This document shows positions 16,073 through 25,777 of a DNA stretch of 64,000 bases, piece after piece. Numbering within the stretch: position 1 is the first letter of the stretch; each line of letters starts with the position of its first letter. Origin of the DNA: APNM01 sp040361335. GTDB lineage: Bacteria > Pseudomonadota > Gammaproteobacteria > Nevskiales > Salinisphaeraceae. The notes beneath the pieces are model-generated. The model was not told the origin of the DNA. It saw nothing but the letters and a program-made list of their open reading frames with translations, and did no database searches. The stretch lies in assembly GCF_040361335.1 (NCBI RefSeq), contig NZ_APNM01000002.1:186001-250000 (forward strand), given 5' to 3'. A program made the position numbers and the translations under genes.

Positions 16073-18790
16073 ATGCAGGGATGCCGACGTGTATCGATCC
16101 GTCTGGGGGCCGTCGCGGGGCTGCTGTTCGCGGCACTGCACGCGCCGGACGGGCAAGCCATCCGCTTCGATTCGGATTTTCTCGGGGGCATAGAGGGCAC
16201 GCTCAACACCAGCTTCTCGCTGGGCGCCCAGTGGCGCATCCAAGATCGCGATCCCAACCTGATCGGCGTGTCCAACCTCAACCCGGACGTCTGCCGTTCG
16301 GCCTGCCAGCCGCACCTGTCCACGCCGCCCGAGGTGGGTGAGGAGATGGGGCAGGCCCAGCTCGGCCTGGAGGCCGAGGGCAATTTCGTCAATCAGCTCG
16401 GCCTGGACGCCCCCGGCATCCAGAGCATGAACCACGACGACGGCAACCTGAACTACGACAAGTGGGAGGTCACGCAGGCCCCGTTCCAGGTGACCCAGGA
16501 CCTGGAACTCAACTTCGCCGGCGATCTGTTCTTCTTCAGCGATATCACCTTCTTCGGGCGTTACAACGCGTTCCACGATTTCGCCAACTACGACCGCGAG
16601 CAGTACTACCCCAACTTCTACACCCCGGCCGATCGCGCCGAGGACGACGCCCGCCGCGACAGCGGCGAGTACGGCTTCCCCACCAGCGGCCGGCCGGTGT
16701 TCCGGGAGTCGGGCGACAAGTGGAACGAGTATTTGGGACAGGACATCGACCTGCTCGACTTCTACGTCTCCGGCTATTTCCCGGTGCCGTTTTTGGGCAA
16801 CGACGCCAAGCTGACCATCGGCGAGCAGACCATCAACTGGGGCGAGTCCACGCTGCTGGTCGTCAATTCGCTGAACACCATCAATCCGCCGAACGTGAAC
16901 GCGCTGTACCGGCCGGCGTTCCTGGAGCTGGCAACGGTGTTCGAGCCGGTGGGGGCGATCAAGGTCAGCATGCCGCTGACGCTCAACACCAGCTTCGAGA
17001 TGTTCTACCAGTACGACTGGGAGAAGGTGGAGATACCGCCGCGCGGCGGCTTCCTGTCCTTCATCGACGTCACCCTGGGCGCGGACGACAACAATATCGC
17101 CCCCAACTTCGCCCAGACCGCGGATGACCCCGAGGGTAACGCCCGCGTCGAGCAGCAACTGCTGACCGCGATCGCGGATATCGACGGCGAGGTGCCGGTC
17201 CACGAGAAGAACGCATCGCGCGGCGGCCAGTACGGCTTCGCCTACACCTGGTTCCTGCCCGCCTTCAACAACGGCACCGAGCTTCGCTTTTACTATGCCA
17301 ACTACCATAGCCGGCTGCCGTACTTCTCCGCCTACGCCGGCGACGAATCCTGCTGGCAGAGTGCGCCCACCGGCAACACGTCGGTGGACACGCTCAATCT
17401 GTCCCTGGATTGCCCCAATGCCGACTTCGCCCATTTCCTGGGCGCGGCCGGCGAGAGCGTGGGTCAGGACGCCGGCGGCGCGGCGCTGACCTCCCTGGGC
17501 CAACTCCTGAACGCGGCCAACCTGGACCAGATGCCGAGCGCCTCCCAGCCCAACGGCGAGCCCTGCCCGGCGGACGCGCCGCCCGGCACCGGCCCCTGCG
17601 CCGAGGGCTATGTGCTGGACAGCTTCGAGGGGCTGCTCGAATACCCCGAGGACATCAACCTCTACGGCATCAGCTTCAACACCAGCTTCGGCGATATCTC
17701 GGTGCAGGGCGAGGTGGCCTACCGGCCCAATCTGCCGCTGCAGGTGGATGACATCGACGTGGCCTTCGCCGCGCTGCAGCCCTCGGCGCCGGTCGGCTGC
17801 ACCGGCGCCAACCGCGGCGAGGATTGCGTGCCCGCGAGTTACGATGACCGTTTCGAGATCGGCATCCCCGCCGTGGGCGACGTCCTGGAGGCGATCGGCG
17901 ACGGCGGCGACGTGGTCGGCGTGGTCGGCAACCTGCTGGGCGTCGATACGGCCGTGGCCGAGGGCCTCGTCGACAGCCTGACCGGGGCGCTCGCGGATAC
18001 CGGACTGAACCCGACCGAGCTCGCGAACCAGCTCAGTGCCGCCCAGGTCCCGGAAAACGTGGTGCTGTCCGATCCGGTCGGCCGGCGCAACGCCTTCCCG
18101 GACTTCCTGACCCGCTATCGCGGCCGCGAGCCCGGCGACGTGGCCGCCGGCGAGTATATCCAGGGCTACGAGCGCTTCCAGGTGCTGCAATACAACCTCG
18201 GCGGCACCTACATCATCGGCCCGGGCAACTGGATCAAGTCCAACCAGATCATCCTGTTCTTCGAGGTCGGCGCGACCCACGTGCTCGGTTTCCCGGAGAA
18301 GGACGAGCTGCAGATCGAGGGTCCGGGCACGTACAACCACGCCAGCGTGGGCAACGACGGCACGGGTGCCCAACCCTGTCCGGACGATCAAAAGCCGCAG
18401 GGCGATTCCGGCCGCGACGACCTGGGCCAGGCCAACAGCACCATCTGCGGGCCCTACCAGCTCCGGTTCAATCCCACGCAGCAGACCGAGGGCTTCGCCA
18501 CGGCCTTCTCCTGGGGCTGGCGCGTGATCGGCATCATCCGCTACGAGAACGTGCTGCCGGGCATCTCGTTCCAGCCGTTGTTCGTGATCGCGCATGACGT
18601 CGACGGCACCGCGCCGGGGCCGGGCGAGAACTTCATGGAAGGCCGGCAGATGTACTCGCTGAACGTCGAGATGCGCTACCAGCAGCGCTGGAGTGTGATC
18701 ACCGGCGTGACCATCTTCCGCGGCGCCAAGCCCTACAACCAGCTCGCCGACCGCGACTTCTTCCAGCTCGGCATCCGTTACCAGTTCTGA
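16073..18790 (+). CDS. DUF1302 family outer-membrane protein, copy 2
   Basis: ATG 16073 after GGAGGAGGAG gives 905 residues; signal peptide MQGCRRVSIRLGAVAGLLFA..., mature start near AIRFDSDFLGGIEG. It is the closest paralogue of copy 1, with stretches identical at the DNA level (around 16911-17060 versus 13960-14110). The family blocks NHDDGNLNYDKWEVTQ, IGEQTINWGEST, PEDINLYGISFNTSFGDISVQGEVAYRPN and the terminal FFQLGIRYQF are present. The same Cys-pair pattern in the loops is kept although the loop sequences differ, arguing that the disulfides matter. Confidence 0.85.
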   Translation: MQGCRRVSIRLGAVAGLLFAALHAPDGQAIRFDSDFLGGIEGTLNTSFSLGAQWRIQDRDPNLIGVSNLNPDVCRSACQPHLSTPPEVGEEMGQAQLGLEAEGNFVNQLGLDAPGIQSMNHDDGNLNYDKWEVTQAPFQVTQDLELNFAGDLFFFSDITFFGRYNAFHDFANYDREQYYPNFYTPADRAEDDARRDSGEYGFPTSGRPVFRESGDKWNEYLGQDIDLLDFYVSGYFPVPFLGNDAKLTIGEQTINWGESTLLVVNSLNTINPPNVNALYRPAFLELATVFEPVGAIKVSMPLTLNTSFEMFYQYDWEKVEIPPRGGFLSFIDVTLGADDNNIAPNFAQTADDPEGNARVEQQLLTAIADIDGEVPVHEKNASRGGQYGFAYTWFLPAFNNGTELRFYYANYHSRLPYFSAYAGDESCWQSAPTGNTSVDTLNLSLDCPNADFAHFLGAAGESVGQDAGGAALTSLGQLLNAANLDQMPSASQPNGEPCPADAPPGTGPCAEGYVLDSFEGLLEYPEDINLYGISFNTSFGDISVQGEVAYRPNLPLQVDDIDVAFAALQPSAPVGCTGANRGEDCVPASYDDRFEIGIPAVGDVLEAIGDGGDVVGVVGNLLGVDTAVAEGLVDSLTGALADTGLNPTELANQLSAAQVPENVVLSDPVGRRNAFPDFLTRYRGREPGDVAAGEYIQGYERFQVLQYNLGGTYIIGPGNWIKSNQIILFFEVGATHVLGFPEKDELQIEGPGTYNHASVGNDGTGAQPCPDDQKPQGDSGRDDLGQANSTICGPYQLRFNPTQQTEGFATAFSWGWRVIGIIRYENVLPGISFQPLFVIAHDVDGTAPGPGENFMEGRQMYSLNVEMRYQQRWSVITGVTIFRGAKPYNQLADRDFFQLGIRYQF

Positions 18791-18803
18791 ATGCCGGGAT
18801 TCC

Positions 18804-18830
18804 GCGGGGCCGCCGTTAGTGCGGCCCCGC
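18804..18830 (+). terminator. Strong GC hairpin after DUF1302 copy 2
   Basis: GCGGGGCCGC (18804-18813), loop CGTTAGT, GCGGCCCCGC (18821-18830): a perfect 10-bp stem 13 nt after the stop. There is no T-run, so it may stabilise the 3' end or stop transcription with Rho. It suggests that copies 2 and 3 are separate units. Confidence 0.6.
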
Positions 18831-19077
18831 GCGGCCTTCGGTCGGCCCCGCGTCCTTGCGTCGTGCGGGGGGCGACGCTAACCTTCGCCTACAGCGGCGA
18901 TCGGTGAATGCCGATCCGGCGGCAAGCGCCGGCCGCACAACAAGATTCAAACAGAACGATATCCAGCGAGACCGCAGCGCCGGGCCCCGGCCCGGACCAC
19001 GGAGGGGACACGTGTGCCGCGCAACGCGCGGCGAGCGGTTCAGTGCGCGTGACACGCGCAGGGAAAGGGAGGACACA

Positions 19078-21663
19078 ATGCGGAGGGGAACCCCACGCGC
19101 GCGCGTGCTGTGCGCCGCGATCATGGTGCTGTCCGCGGCACCGGCCCAGGCCATCCGTTTCGATCTCGACTATTTCGGCGGCATCTCCGGCTCGCTCAAT
19201 ACCGAGTTCCAGCTCGCCGCGCAGTGGCGCATGGAGGAGCGCGCCGACCACCTTGTCAGCAAGGCGAGCCTCGACCCGAACGTCTGCAACAGCAGCCCGT
19301 CGCCACTGGGCAGCTTTCCGCAGCGGCCGCCGTCCACGACATCCTGCCAGGGACACGCGGCGCGCGAGATCACCGGCAACGACCTGTTGTTCCCGGGGCT
19401 GACCGCCGCCAACGGCGAGGGGCCGGCGGCTAACCAGGCGGGCGTGGACGCGCCCGGCGCGCACTCGGCGAACCACGACGACGGCAACCTGAACTTCGAC
19501 CAGTACGACGTCACCCAGAGCCTGGCCCAGGTCAAGCAGGACCTGTCGCTGGAGTGGGGGCGCTGGGAGTTCTTCACCCGCTACCTGTATTTCTACGACC
19601 ATACCAACGACGACAAGGGGCAGTACTACCCCAACGTGGTCACGGTCGACACCGCCTCGCCCATCGACGGCAACGTCACGACCGCGTCGCAGGCCCGCGG
19701 CGAGGCGGCGACCATCGATTTCGACGACCTGCCCAAGCAGGGCAACCTGGAGACCCTGAAGGGCCGGAGTTTCCGGCTGCTGGATTTCAACCTGAGCGGC
19801 TTCGTCGAACTGCCCTTCACCGACGGCCACCGGCTGGATATCAAGGTCGGTCGCCAGAGCATCAACTGGGGCGAGTCCACCCTGCTGGCGGTCAACAGCC
19901 TCAACAGCATCAATCCGCCCAACCAAGCGGCGCTCTACCGTCCCGGCTTCCTGGCGCTGGACGAGGTCCTGGTGGCCACCGACGCCTTCAAGGTGGCGAC
20001 CTATCTGACCGACAGCGTCAGCATCGAGGCCTTCTATCAGTACGCCTGGCAGGGGGCCGAGATCCCGGCACAGGGCACCTTCCTGTCCACCGTCGACCTC
20101 GGCGTGGGCGAGGCCGGTTTCCTGGAGAACGGCCAGACCGCGCGGACCCTCAACATCGGTTTCGGTCAGGTCCCCGAGGATCCCACCTTCGACCCGGACA
20201 GCGAACTGTCGGGCGAGGGCGCGGGCCAACCCATCGGCGACAGCGACTACGGCATCCAGCGCCTGGAGCAGACCCTGCTGTCGGCGGTGGCCAACACCGG
20301 CTCCACCATACCGTTGCGCGACCCGGCCGAGCCCGAGGACGGCGGCCAGTACGGTGTCGCGTTGACCTGGTTCGCCCCGGATTTCAACAACGGCACCGAG
20401 TTCCGGTTCTACTACGCCAACTATCACAGCCGGCTGCCGTACCTGAGCTTCTACGCCGGCCAGCCGAGCTGCGCGGCGGCGGGCACCACCGGCCGGCTGC
20501 AGCCCACCCGCGGCGGCACCGTCGGCCTGCTCGGCGTGCTCGGTTCGTGCCCGGACAGCGATGTCGCCTATTTCACCGATGCCCTGACGTCCGCCTCCCT
20601 GGGCGGGACGACGTTGCCGCCCGAGGTCCTGGACGTGCTCAGCGGTCTCGCCGGCGTGGCGGGTGGCGACGGGCGCGGCGATACCGGTTCCGCCTATCGT
20701 CTGGATTCGCCCGAGGCCCAGCTCGAGTATCCCGAGGACATCAAGATGTTCGGGATCAGCTTCAACACCAGCTTCGGCGACATCTCCATGCAGGGCGAGA
20801 TCGCCTATCGGCCCAACCTGCCGCTGCAGGTGGATGATATCGACCTCGCCTTCGCGGCCCTCAACGTGGCCGCACCGCCCGGCTGCGACGCCCCCACGGA
20901 GACCTGTGCCCCCGGCAGCGCCGAGGACGGCACGGTGATCGGCGTGCCCGGGGCCGATCTCGCGGAGTTGTCAGGCCGTCGCCGCGCGTTCCCGGATTTC
21001 GTCTCCCGCTATCGCGGCACCGAATACCTGACGCCGGGCGAATACATCCGCGGCTACGAGCGTTTCCAGGTGCTGCAGTACAACCTCGGCGCCACCTATA
21101 TCATCGGCCCCGGCAACTGGCTCCGCACCGACCAGATCATCATGCTGTTCGAGGTCGGCGCCACCCAGATCCTGGATTTCCCGGACCGCTGCGAGTTGCA
21201 GATCGAGGGCCCCGGCACCTTTACCCATGCCAGTCCGGGCACCGACGGCACCGGCACGCCCTCGGTCGACGGCGTGGCCGCCGGCGATGTCTGCGCCCCG
21301 GCCGATACCAGTCCCATGGACGGCGCGGACGGCGTGCGTTTCAATCCCACGCAGCAGAAGGACGGCTTCACCACCGCCTTCTCCTGGGGCTACCGCATCG
21401 TGGCCATACTGCGCTACGAGAATATCCTGCCGAGCATCAGCATCGAGCCCACGATCATCCTCGGGCACGACGTCGACGGTACGGCGCCGGGACCGGGCGA
21501 AAACTTCATCGAGGGCCGGCAGCAGTACATCGCCAACATCGAGATCCGGTACGGCCAGCGATGGAGCGCCGCCGTCGGCTATGCCGTGTTCCGGGGCGGC
21601 AAGCCGTTCAACCTGATGGCCGACCGGGACTATGCCCAGGTGGGTCTCCGGTATCGGTTCTGA
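19078..21663 (+). CDS. DUF1302 family outer-membrane protein, copy 3
   Basis: ATG 19078 after GGGAGGACACA gives 861 residues with signal peptide MRRGTPRARVLCAAIMVLSAAPAQA and mature start IRFDLDYFGGISGSLNTEFQ. It is more divergent from copies 1 and 2 and has several loop deletions. It keeps NHDDGNLNFDQYDVTQ, INWGESTLLAVNSLNSINPPN, PEDIKMFGISFNTSFGDISMQGEIAYRPN and ends AQVGLRYRF. Fewer but still paired loop cysteines are present. Likely the oldest duplicate; lies directly before the YCF48-like gene. Which ligand the three paralogues handle cannot be told from sequence. Confidence 0.84.
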   Translation: MRRGTPRARVLCAAIMVLSAAPAQAIRFDLDYFGGISGSLNTEFQLAAQWRMEERADHLVSKASLDPNVCNSSPSPLGSFPQRPPSTTSCQGHAAREITGNDLLFPGLTAANGEGPAANQAGVDAPGAHSANHDDGNLNFDQYDVTQSLAQVKQDLSLEWGRWEFFTRYLYFYDHTNDDKGQYYPNVVTVDTASPIDGNVTTASQARGEAATIDFDDLPKQGNLETLKGRSFRLLDFNLSGFVELPFTDGHRLDIKVGRQSINWGESTLLAVNSLNSINPPNQAALYRPGFLALDEVLVATDAFKVATYLTDSVSIEAFYQYAWQGAEIPAQGTFLSTVDLGVGEAGFLENGQTARTLNIGFGQVPEDPTFDPDSELSGEGAGQPIGDSDYGIQRLEQTLLSAVANTGSTIPLRDPAEPEDGGQYGVALTWFAPDFNNGTEFRFYYANYHSRLPYLSFYAGQPSCAAAGTTGRLQPTRGGTVGLLGVLGSCPDSDVAYFTDALTSASLGGTTLPPEVLDVLSGLAGVAGGDGRGDTGSAYRLDSPEAQLEYPEDIKMFGISFNTSFGDISMQGEIAYRPNLPLQVDDIDLAFAALNVAAPPGCDAPTETCAPGSAEDGTVIGVPGADLAELSGRRRAFPDFVSRYRGTEYLTPGEYIRGYERFQVLQYNLGATYIIGPGNWLRTDQIIMLFEVGATQILDFPDRCELQIEGPGTFTHASPGTDGTGTPSVDGVAAGDVCAPADTSPMDGADGVRFNPTQQKDGFTTAFSWGYRIVAILRYENILPSISIEPTIILGHDVDGTAPGPGENFIEGRQQYIANIEIRYGQRWSAAVGYAVFRGGKPFNLMADRDYAQVGLRYRF

Positions 21664-21670
21664 GGCCGAT

Positions 21671-21705
21671 GCAAGGCGCCGCCGCGCAAGCGTGCGGCGC
21701 CTTGC
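21671..21705 (+). terminator. Hairpin with 12-bp perfect stem after DUF1302 copy 3
   Basis: GCAAGGCGCCGC (21671-21682) pairs with GCGGCGCCTTGC (21694-21705), loop 11 nt, 7 nt after the stop. No T-run. A probable transcript end or stabilising stem. Confidence 0.6.
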
Positions 21706-22050
21706 GCCGGTCCGGGGGGTCTGTTAGTAATAGCGGCAAATACGCTTGTCGTATGCCGGCTCCGATCGAGCGGGCCGGCCGGCGACACGAGAAACGTACA
21801 ACAACAAGCTTGCGAGAAGGCCGGGCATCGGCCGGATTGCGGGTCGGGAGGAGCCGTACCAGGAGACGGCGCGTTCCTTTCCTGTCTGGAGTCGGGAATG
21901 AGTACCACAGCAGGGGACGCCGTCCGTCAGTCCCGCCGCATCCGCCGGCGGCTTCCGCCTTCCCCAATCGCAGACGACGTCGCACCGCGGGCCGCTTACG
22001 GCCGGCGGCGACGGTGGGTATCGATCCATAGCAGAGTGAGCGATCGCATC
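21706..22050. other. Intergenic leader before the YCF48-like gene (345 nt)
   Basis: No gene, hairpin or clear promoter is seen. Its left part (21720-21800) is less GC-rich than the rest and could hold the promoter. An in-frame extension of the YCF48-like gene back to 21898 is open but Arg-rich and without a signal peptide, so I regard it as untranslated. Confidence 0.4.
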
Positions 22051-23217
22051 ATGAAAAGCTTCGGCGCAACCACCAGCCGCCCGTGCCACCGCTGGGCGGC
22101 GTTCGGCCTGATGCTGGCCCTGGCCGGCGGGTCGCTGCCGGTCGCGGCCCAGGAGAACGGCGAGTACGGGGCCGACGCGGACAATCCGATGCCGGCCGAG
22201 ATGATGCCGCGCGCCCCCTACGAGCTGCTGCTCGATGTCGAGAACACCGGCGACGGTGTCGTGGCCGTGGGCGCCCGCGGTCATGCGCTGCATTCCGACG
22301 ACGGCCTGACCTGGGAGCAGGGCAAGGTGCCGGTGCGGGCGACGCTCACCGCCGTGGATTTCGTCGACGGCAAGCACGGCTGGGCCGTGGGGCATGCCGC
22401 GACCATCATCGCCACCGAGGACGGCGGCAAGACCTGGGAGCTGCAGAACTACGAGCCGGAGCTGGAGCAGCCGTTCCTCGACGTGCTCTTCTTCGATCGC
22501 GAGCGCGGTCTCGCCATCGGCGCCTACGACATGTTCTACAAGACCGAGGACGGCGGCGAGACCTGGACCGAGTACGAGCCGACCCTGTCCATGGGCGAGT
22601 GGCACCTCAACGCCATCACCCGCCTCGACGACGGCACCCTGGTGATCGCCGGCGAGACCGGCCTGCTGTCCAAGTCCACCGACGGCGGCGAGACCTGGCA
22701 GTTGATCGAGGGACCGTATTCCGGCACCTACTTCGGCGTCGAGCAGCTCGGCCCGAGGGGCCTGCTGCTGTACGGCCTGCGGGGGCATGCCTTCGTCATC
22801 GACGATATCGCCAAGGCCGCCGAACTGCCCGCCGATACCGATCTCGGCTACAAGTTCAAGACGCCCCCGACCATGTCCTCGGGCGGCGGCGAGACCTCCA
22901 CCGCCGAGGACAAGGAAGCCGCCAAGGCCGAGGCGGAGCGCCAGCAGGCCGAGGCGCGCGCGCAGGAATCCGCCTGGCAGGTGGTGGACAACGCCCCCTC
23001 CGTGCTCAGCCTGTTCGGCGGCACGACCCTGGCCGGCGGGGGCTATGTGCTGGTCGGCGTCAACGGCGTGATCTGGGAGAGCCGGGACCGCGGCCCCGAC
23101 GTCGAGCCGCTGGCGAACACCCGCGAGGGCAGTCTCTCGGACGTGACCGAGCTGGACAACGGCGATCTGGTGTTCGTGGGCGACAACGGCGCCTTCCTCT
23201 ACCGCCGCGCCGACTAG
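22051..23217 (+). CDS. Secreted YCF48-like (BNR/beta-propeller) protein
   Basis: ATG 22051 gives 388 residues with a signal peptide ending near GGSLPVAAQENGEYG. The body has repeated propeller motifs of the BNR/YCF48 kind: ALHSDDGLTWEQGKV, ATEDGGKTWELQN, KTEDGGETWTEYE and KSTDGGETWQLIE. An Ala/Glu/Gln-rich helical insert (about residues 285-310) separates the last blades. In other bacteria genes of this type sit beside RND/MMPL and DUF1302/DUF1329 genes; a periplasmic assembly or adaptor role is inferred. It probably forms one operon with the transporter 51 nt downstream. Confidence 0.8.
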   Translation: MKSFGATTSRPCHRWAAFGLMLALAGGSLPVAAQENGEYGADADNPMPAEMMPRAPYELLLDVENTGDGVVAVGARGHALHSDDGLTWEQGKVPVRATLTAVDFVDGKHGWAVGHAATIIATEDGGKTWELQNYEPELEQPFLDVLFFDRERGLAIGAYDMFYKTEDGGETWTEYEPTLSMGEWHLNAITRLDDGTLVIAGETGLLSKSTDGGETWQLIEGPYSGTYFGVEQLGPRGLLLYGLRGHAFVIDDIAKAAELPADTDLGYKFKTPPTMSSGGGETSTAEDKEAAKAEAERQQAEARAQESAWQVVDNAPSVLSLFGGTTLAGGGYVLVGVNGVIWESRDRGPDVEPLANTREGSLSDVTELDNGDLVFVGDNGAFLYRRAD

Positions 23218-23268
23218 GCCGCGGTTGCCCCGCAGCTTCCAGCGCAACGATTTCCTAGGAGTTTCCGG

Positions 23269-25665
23269 ATGATCACGCAACAACATATCCTCCGTGCCAT
23301 CGAGCCCCTGATCTACGGCAAGCGCTGGTTGAGCATGGCGGTGCTGCTGGTGCTCACGGTCATGTTCGGCTATCTGGCCTCGCAGACGCGGATCGACGCC
23401 GGTTACCTCAAGTCGATCCCGACCGAGCATCCGTACATGGAGACCTTCCTGGAATACCGGGAGGACCTCGGCGGCGCCAACGTGATCCTGGTCACGCTGA
23501 TGTGGCACGGCGAGGGCAAGATCTATAACGAGGAATTCCTGGCGACCCTCAAGGAAGTCACCGACGAGGTCTTCTTCCTGCCGGGCGTGAACCGGGCGCG
23601 GGTGCAGTCCATGTTCACGCCTAACGTACGCTATATCGAGGTGGTGGAAGGCGGCCTGTCCGGCGGCAACGTGGTCCCCGCGGACTACCAGCCGACCCAG
23701 GAGATGTTCGATCTCGTCGAGACCAATACCGGCAAGGCGGACATCATCGGCCGGTTGGTGGCCGAGGACGAGGACGGCGCCATGGTCCAGGCCCAGCTCC
23801 TGGACATCGATCCCCGTACCGGCGAGGAGCTGGACTACGTCGAGGTCTCGCGGCGGCTGGACGAAATCCGCGCCCAGTACGAGACCGAGAACATCTCCAT
23901 CCACATCATCGGTTTCGCCAAGGTGGTCGGCGACATCGTCGACGGCGCCCTCAAGGTATTCGTCTTCTTCGGCATCACCCTGGTGCTCACGGCGATACTG
24001 CTCTGGGCCTACCTGGGCTCGCCCAAGCTGGCGGCGGTGGTCCTGGTGGCCTCGATCATCTGCGTGATCTGGGAGTTCGGGCTCCTGACGGCGGCCGGCT
24101 TCGGCCTGGATCCGTTCGCGATCCTGGTGCCGTTCCTGGTGCTCGCGGTCTCGGTGTCCCACGGCGTGCAGTACGTCAACGCCTGGGTCCACGAGATGGC
24201 GGACAACAACCGCAACAACTTCGATGCCTCGCTGGTGACCTTCCGGCGCCTGTTCATCCCGGGCACCACGGCCCTGGTCACCGACCTGGCGGGCTTCCTG
24301 ACCATCCTGCTGATCCCGATCGACATCGTGCAGGAGATGGCGCTGAACGCCGCCTTCGGCATGTTCGCCATCATCATCACCAACAAGGTGATGGTGCCGA
24401 TCTGGCTCACCTACATCAGCATCAAGGATCCGGAGGCCTTCAAGCAGAAGCAGCTCGCCCGCGACCACTTCTACGACGGCGTCTGGCACTGGGTCTCCAA
24501 CTTCACCCGGCCGTCCTACGCCGTGCCTGTGCTGCTGGTCTGCGGCGTGGCCCTGGGCTGGGCGGTCTGGAAGTACGACGAGCTGCAGATCGGCAGCTTC
24601 ACCGAGGGTGTGCCCGAGCTGCGGCCGGATTCCCGCTACAACCGGGACAACCACGTCATCGTCAACAACTTCTCCCTGGGCACCGACCAGCTCAAGGTCA
24701 TGGCCGAGACCGATCCCGAGGCCTGCATCAACTATGAGGTGATGGAGGAGATCGACCGCTTCGCCTGGCGCATGCAGAACACCAAGGGCGTGATGTCGAC
24801 CATGTCCCTCGGGCAGGTCGCCAAGCAGATCAACGCCGGCTTCAACGAGGGCTGGCTCAAGTTCAAGATCCTGCCGCGCAACCGCTACGTGCTGTCGCAG
24901 GCGATCACCCCGGTGCCGTCGTCCACCGGCCTGCTGCTGCCCGACTGCAGCGTGATGCCGGTGATCGTGTTCACCGCCGACCACAAGGCGGAGACCATCC
25001 AGCACATCGTCAAGGAGGTGAAGAAGTTCCGCAACGAGCCCGAGAACCGGGACACCGAGGTGGACTTCGCGCTGGCCTCCGGCAACGTCGGCGTGATGGC
25101 GGCGACCAACGAGGTGATCGAGGACAAGGAGATCGAGATCCTGCTCTGGGTCTATCTGGTGATCTTCATCCTCATGCTGCTGTCCTTCCGCAGCCTGGCG
25201 GCGGTGATCTGCATCGTGGCACCGCTGTCGCTGGTGTCGATCATGGGCTACGGCGTGATGACCCTGGCCGGCATCGGCCTCAAGGTCGCCACCCTACCGG
25301 TGCTGGCGCTGGCCGTGGGCATCGGCGTGGACTATGGCGTCTACGTCTACAGCGTCTTCCAGGAGGGCGTGCGCGACTTCGGCCTGTCCCTGCGGGACGC
25401 CTATTTCCGGACCATGCAGAAGACCGGTAAGGCCGTGGTGTTCACGGGCATCGCCCTGGGCATGGGCGTGGCCACCTGGCTGTTCTCGGATCTGCAGTTC
25501 CAGATCGACATGGGCGTGCTGCTGATCTTCATCTTCACGGCCAACATGCTCGGCGCCATCTTCGTGCTGCCGGCGCTGGCCTGCTTCTTCATGAACTATC
25601 CCAAGCCGGAAGGCGGCTACAACCGGCTGGAGGATATCGACGAGAGCCGGTCCAAGGCGCACTGA
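23269..25665 (+). CDS. RND superfamily transporter, MMPL/HAE3-like
   Basis: A 798-residue inner-membrane protein with two halves, each with a transmembrane helix, a periplasmic loop and a five-helix bundle. The first half has VFVFFGITLVLTAILLWAYLG and PFLVLAVSVSHGVQYVNAW; the second has LALAVGIGVDYGVYVYSVF. The second half keeps the VDYG aspartate, while the equivalent place in the first half reads SVSHG, so the proton relay may be asymmetric. The start follows AGGAG. MMPL-type pumps export lipids or hopanoid-like molecules; with the DUF1302 and YCF48 genes it suggests a trans-envelope system for a hydrophobic substrate. Confidence 0.85.
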   Translation: MITQQHILRAIEPLIYGKRWLSMAVLLVLTVMFGYLASQTRIDAGYLKSIPTEHPYMETFLEYREDLGGANVILVTLMWHGEGKIYNEEFLATLKEVTDEVFFLPGVNRARVQSMFTPNVRYIEVVEGGLSGGNVVPADYQPTQEMFDLVETNTGKADIIGRLVAEDEDGAMVQAQLLDIDPRTGEELDYVEVSRRLDEIRAQYETENISIHIIGFAKVVGDIVDGALKVFVFFGITLVLTAILLWAYLGSPKLAAVVLVASIICVIWEFGLLTAAGFGLDPFAILVPFLVLAVSVSHGVQYVNAWVHEMADNNRNNFDASLVTFRRLFIPGTTALVTDLAGFLTILLIPIDIVQEMALNAAFGMFAIIITNKVMVPIWLTYISIKDPEAFKQKQLARDHFYDGVWHWVSNFTRPSYAVPVLLVCGVALGWAVWKYDELQIGSFTEGVPELRPDSRYNRDNHVIVNNFSLGTDQLKVMAETDPEACINYEVMEEIDRFAWRMQNTKGVMSTMSLGQVAKQINAGFNEGWLKFKILPRNRYVLSQAITPVPSSTGLLLPDCSVMPVIVFTADHKAETIQHIVKEVKKFRNEPENRDTEVDFALASGNVGVMAATNEVIEDKEIEILLWVYLVIFILMLLSFRSLAAVICIVAPLSLVSIMGYGVMTLAGIGLKVATLPVLALAVGIGVDYGVYVYSVFQEGVRDFGLSLRDAYFRTMQKTGKAVVFTGIALGMGVATWLFSDLQFQIDMGVLLIFIFTANMLGAIFVLPALACFFMNYPKPEGGYNRLEDIDESRSKAH

Positions 25666-25731
25666 CGTATGCCGGACGGGGGTGCGAGGCGATGCCGCGT
25701 CGCCCCGTACCCCCGCCGCACACCGCCCCTG

Positions 25732-25757
25732 TGGTCATGGTAATATGACCATGGTCA
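25732..25757 (+). promoter_or_regulatory. Operator-like palindromes of the toxin-antitoxin operon
   Basis: TGGTCAT-ggtaat-ATGACCA (25732-25751) overlaps a perfect 12-bp palindrome TGACCATGGTCA (25746-25757). The block lies 20 nt before the antitoxin start. Overlapping dyads of this kind are what Phd-type antitoxins bind to autoregulate. Confidence 0.65.
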
Positions 25758-25777
25758 CCAGAAGGGCGGAGGTCGTC

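Noticed and set aside
15761..18595. Long minus-strand frame opposite DUF1302 copy 2
   Set aside because: Same kind of shadow: mirrors third-position GC bias of the real gene, with no ribosome-binding site or recognisable domain.
18925..18965. Third copy of the DUF1302 upstream motif before copy 3
   Set aside because: Only loose similarity (AAGAT...ACGATAT); too weak to call.
21724..25005. Open frame of about 1090 codons on the minus strand across the YCF48-like and MMPL genes
   Set aside because: Its product is His/Asp/Gly/Leu-rich without domains, and both plus-strand genes are clear family members; a GC-rich antisense shadow.
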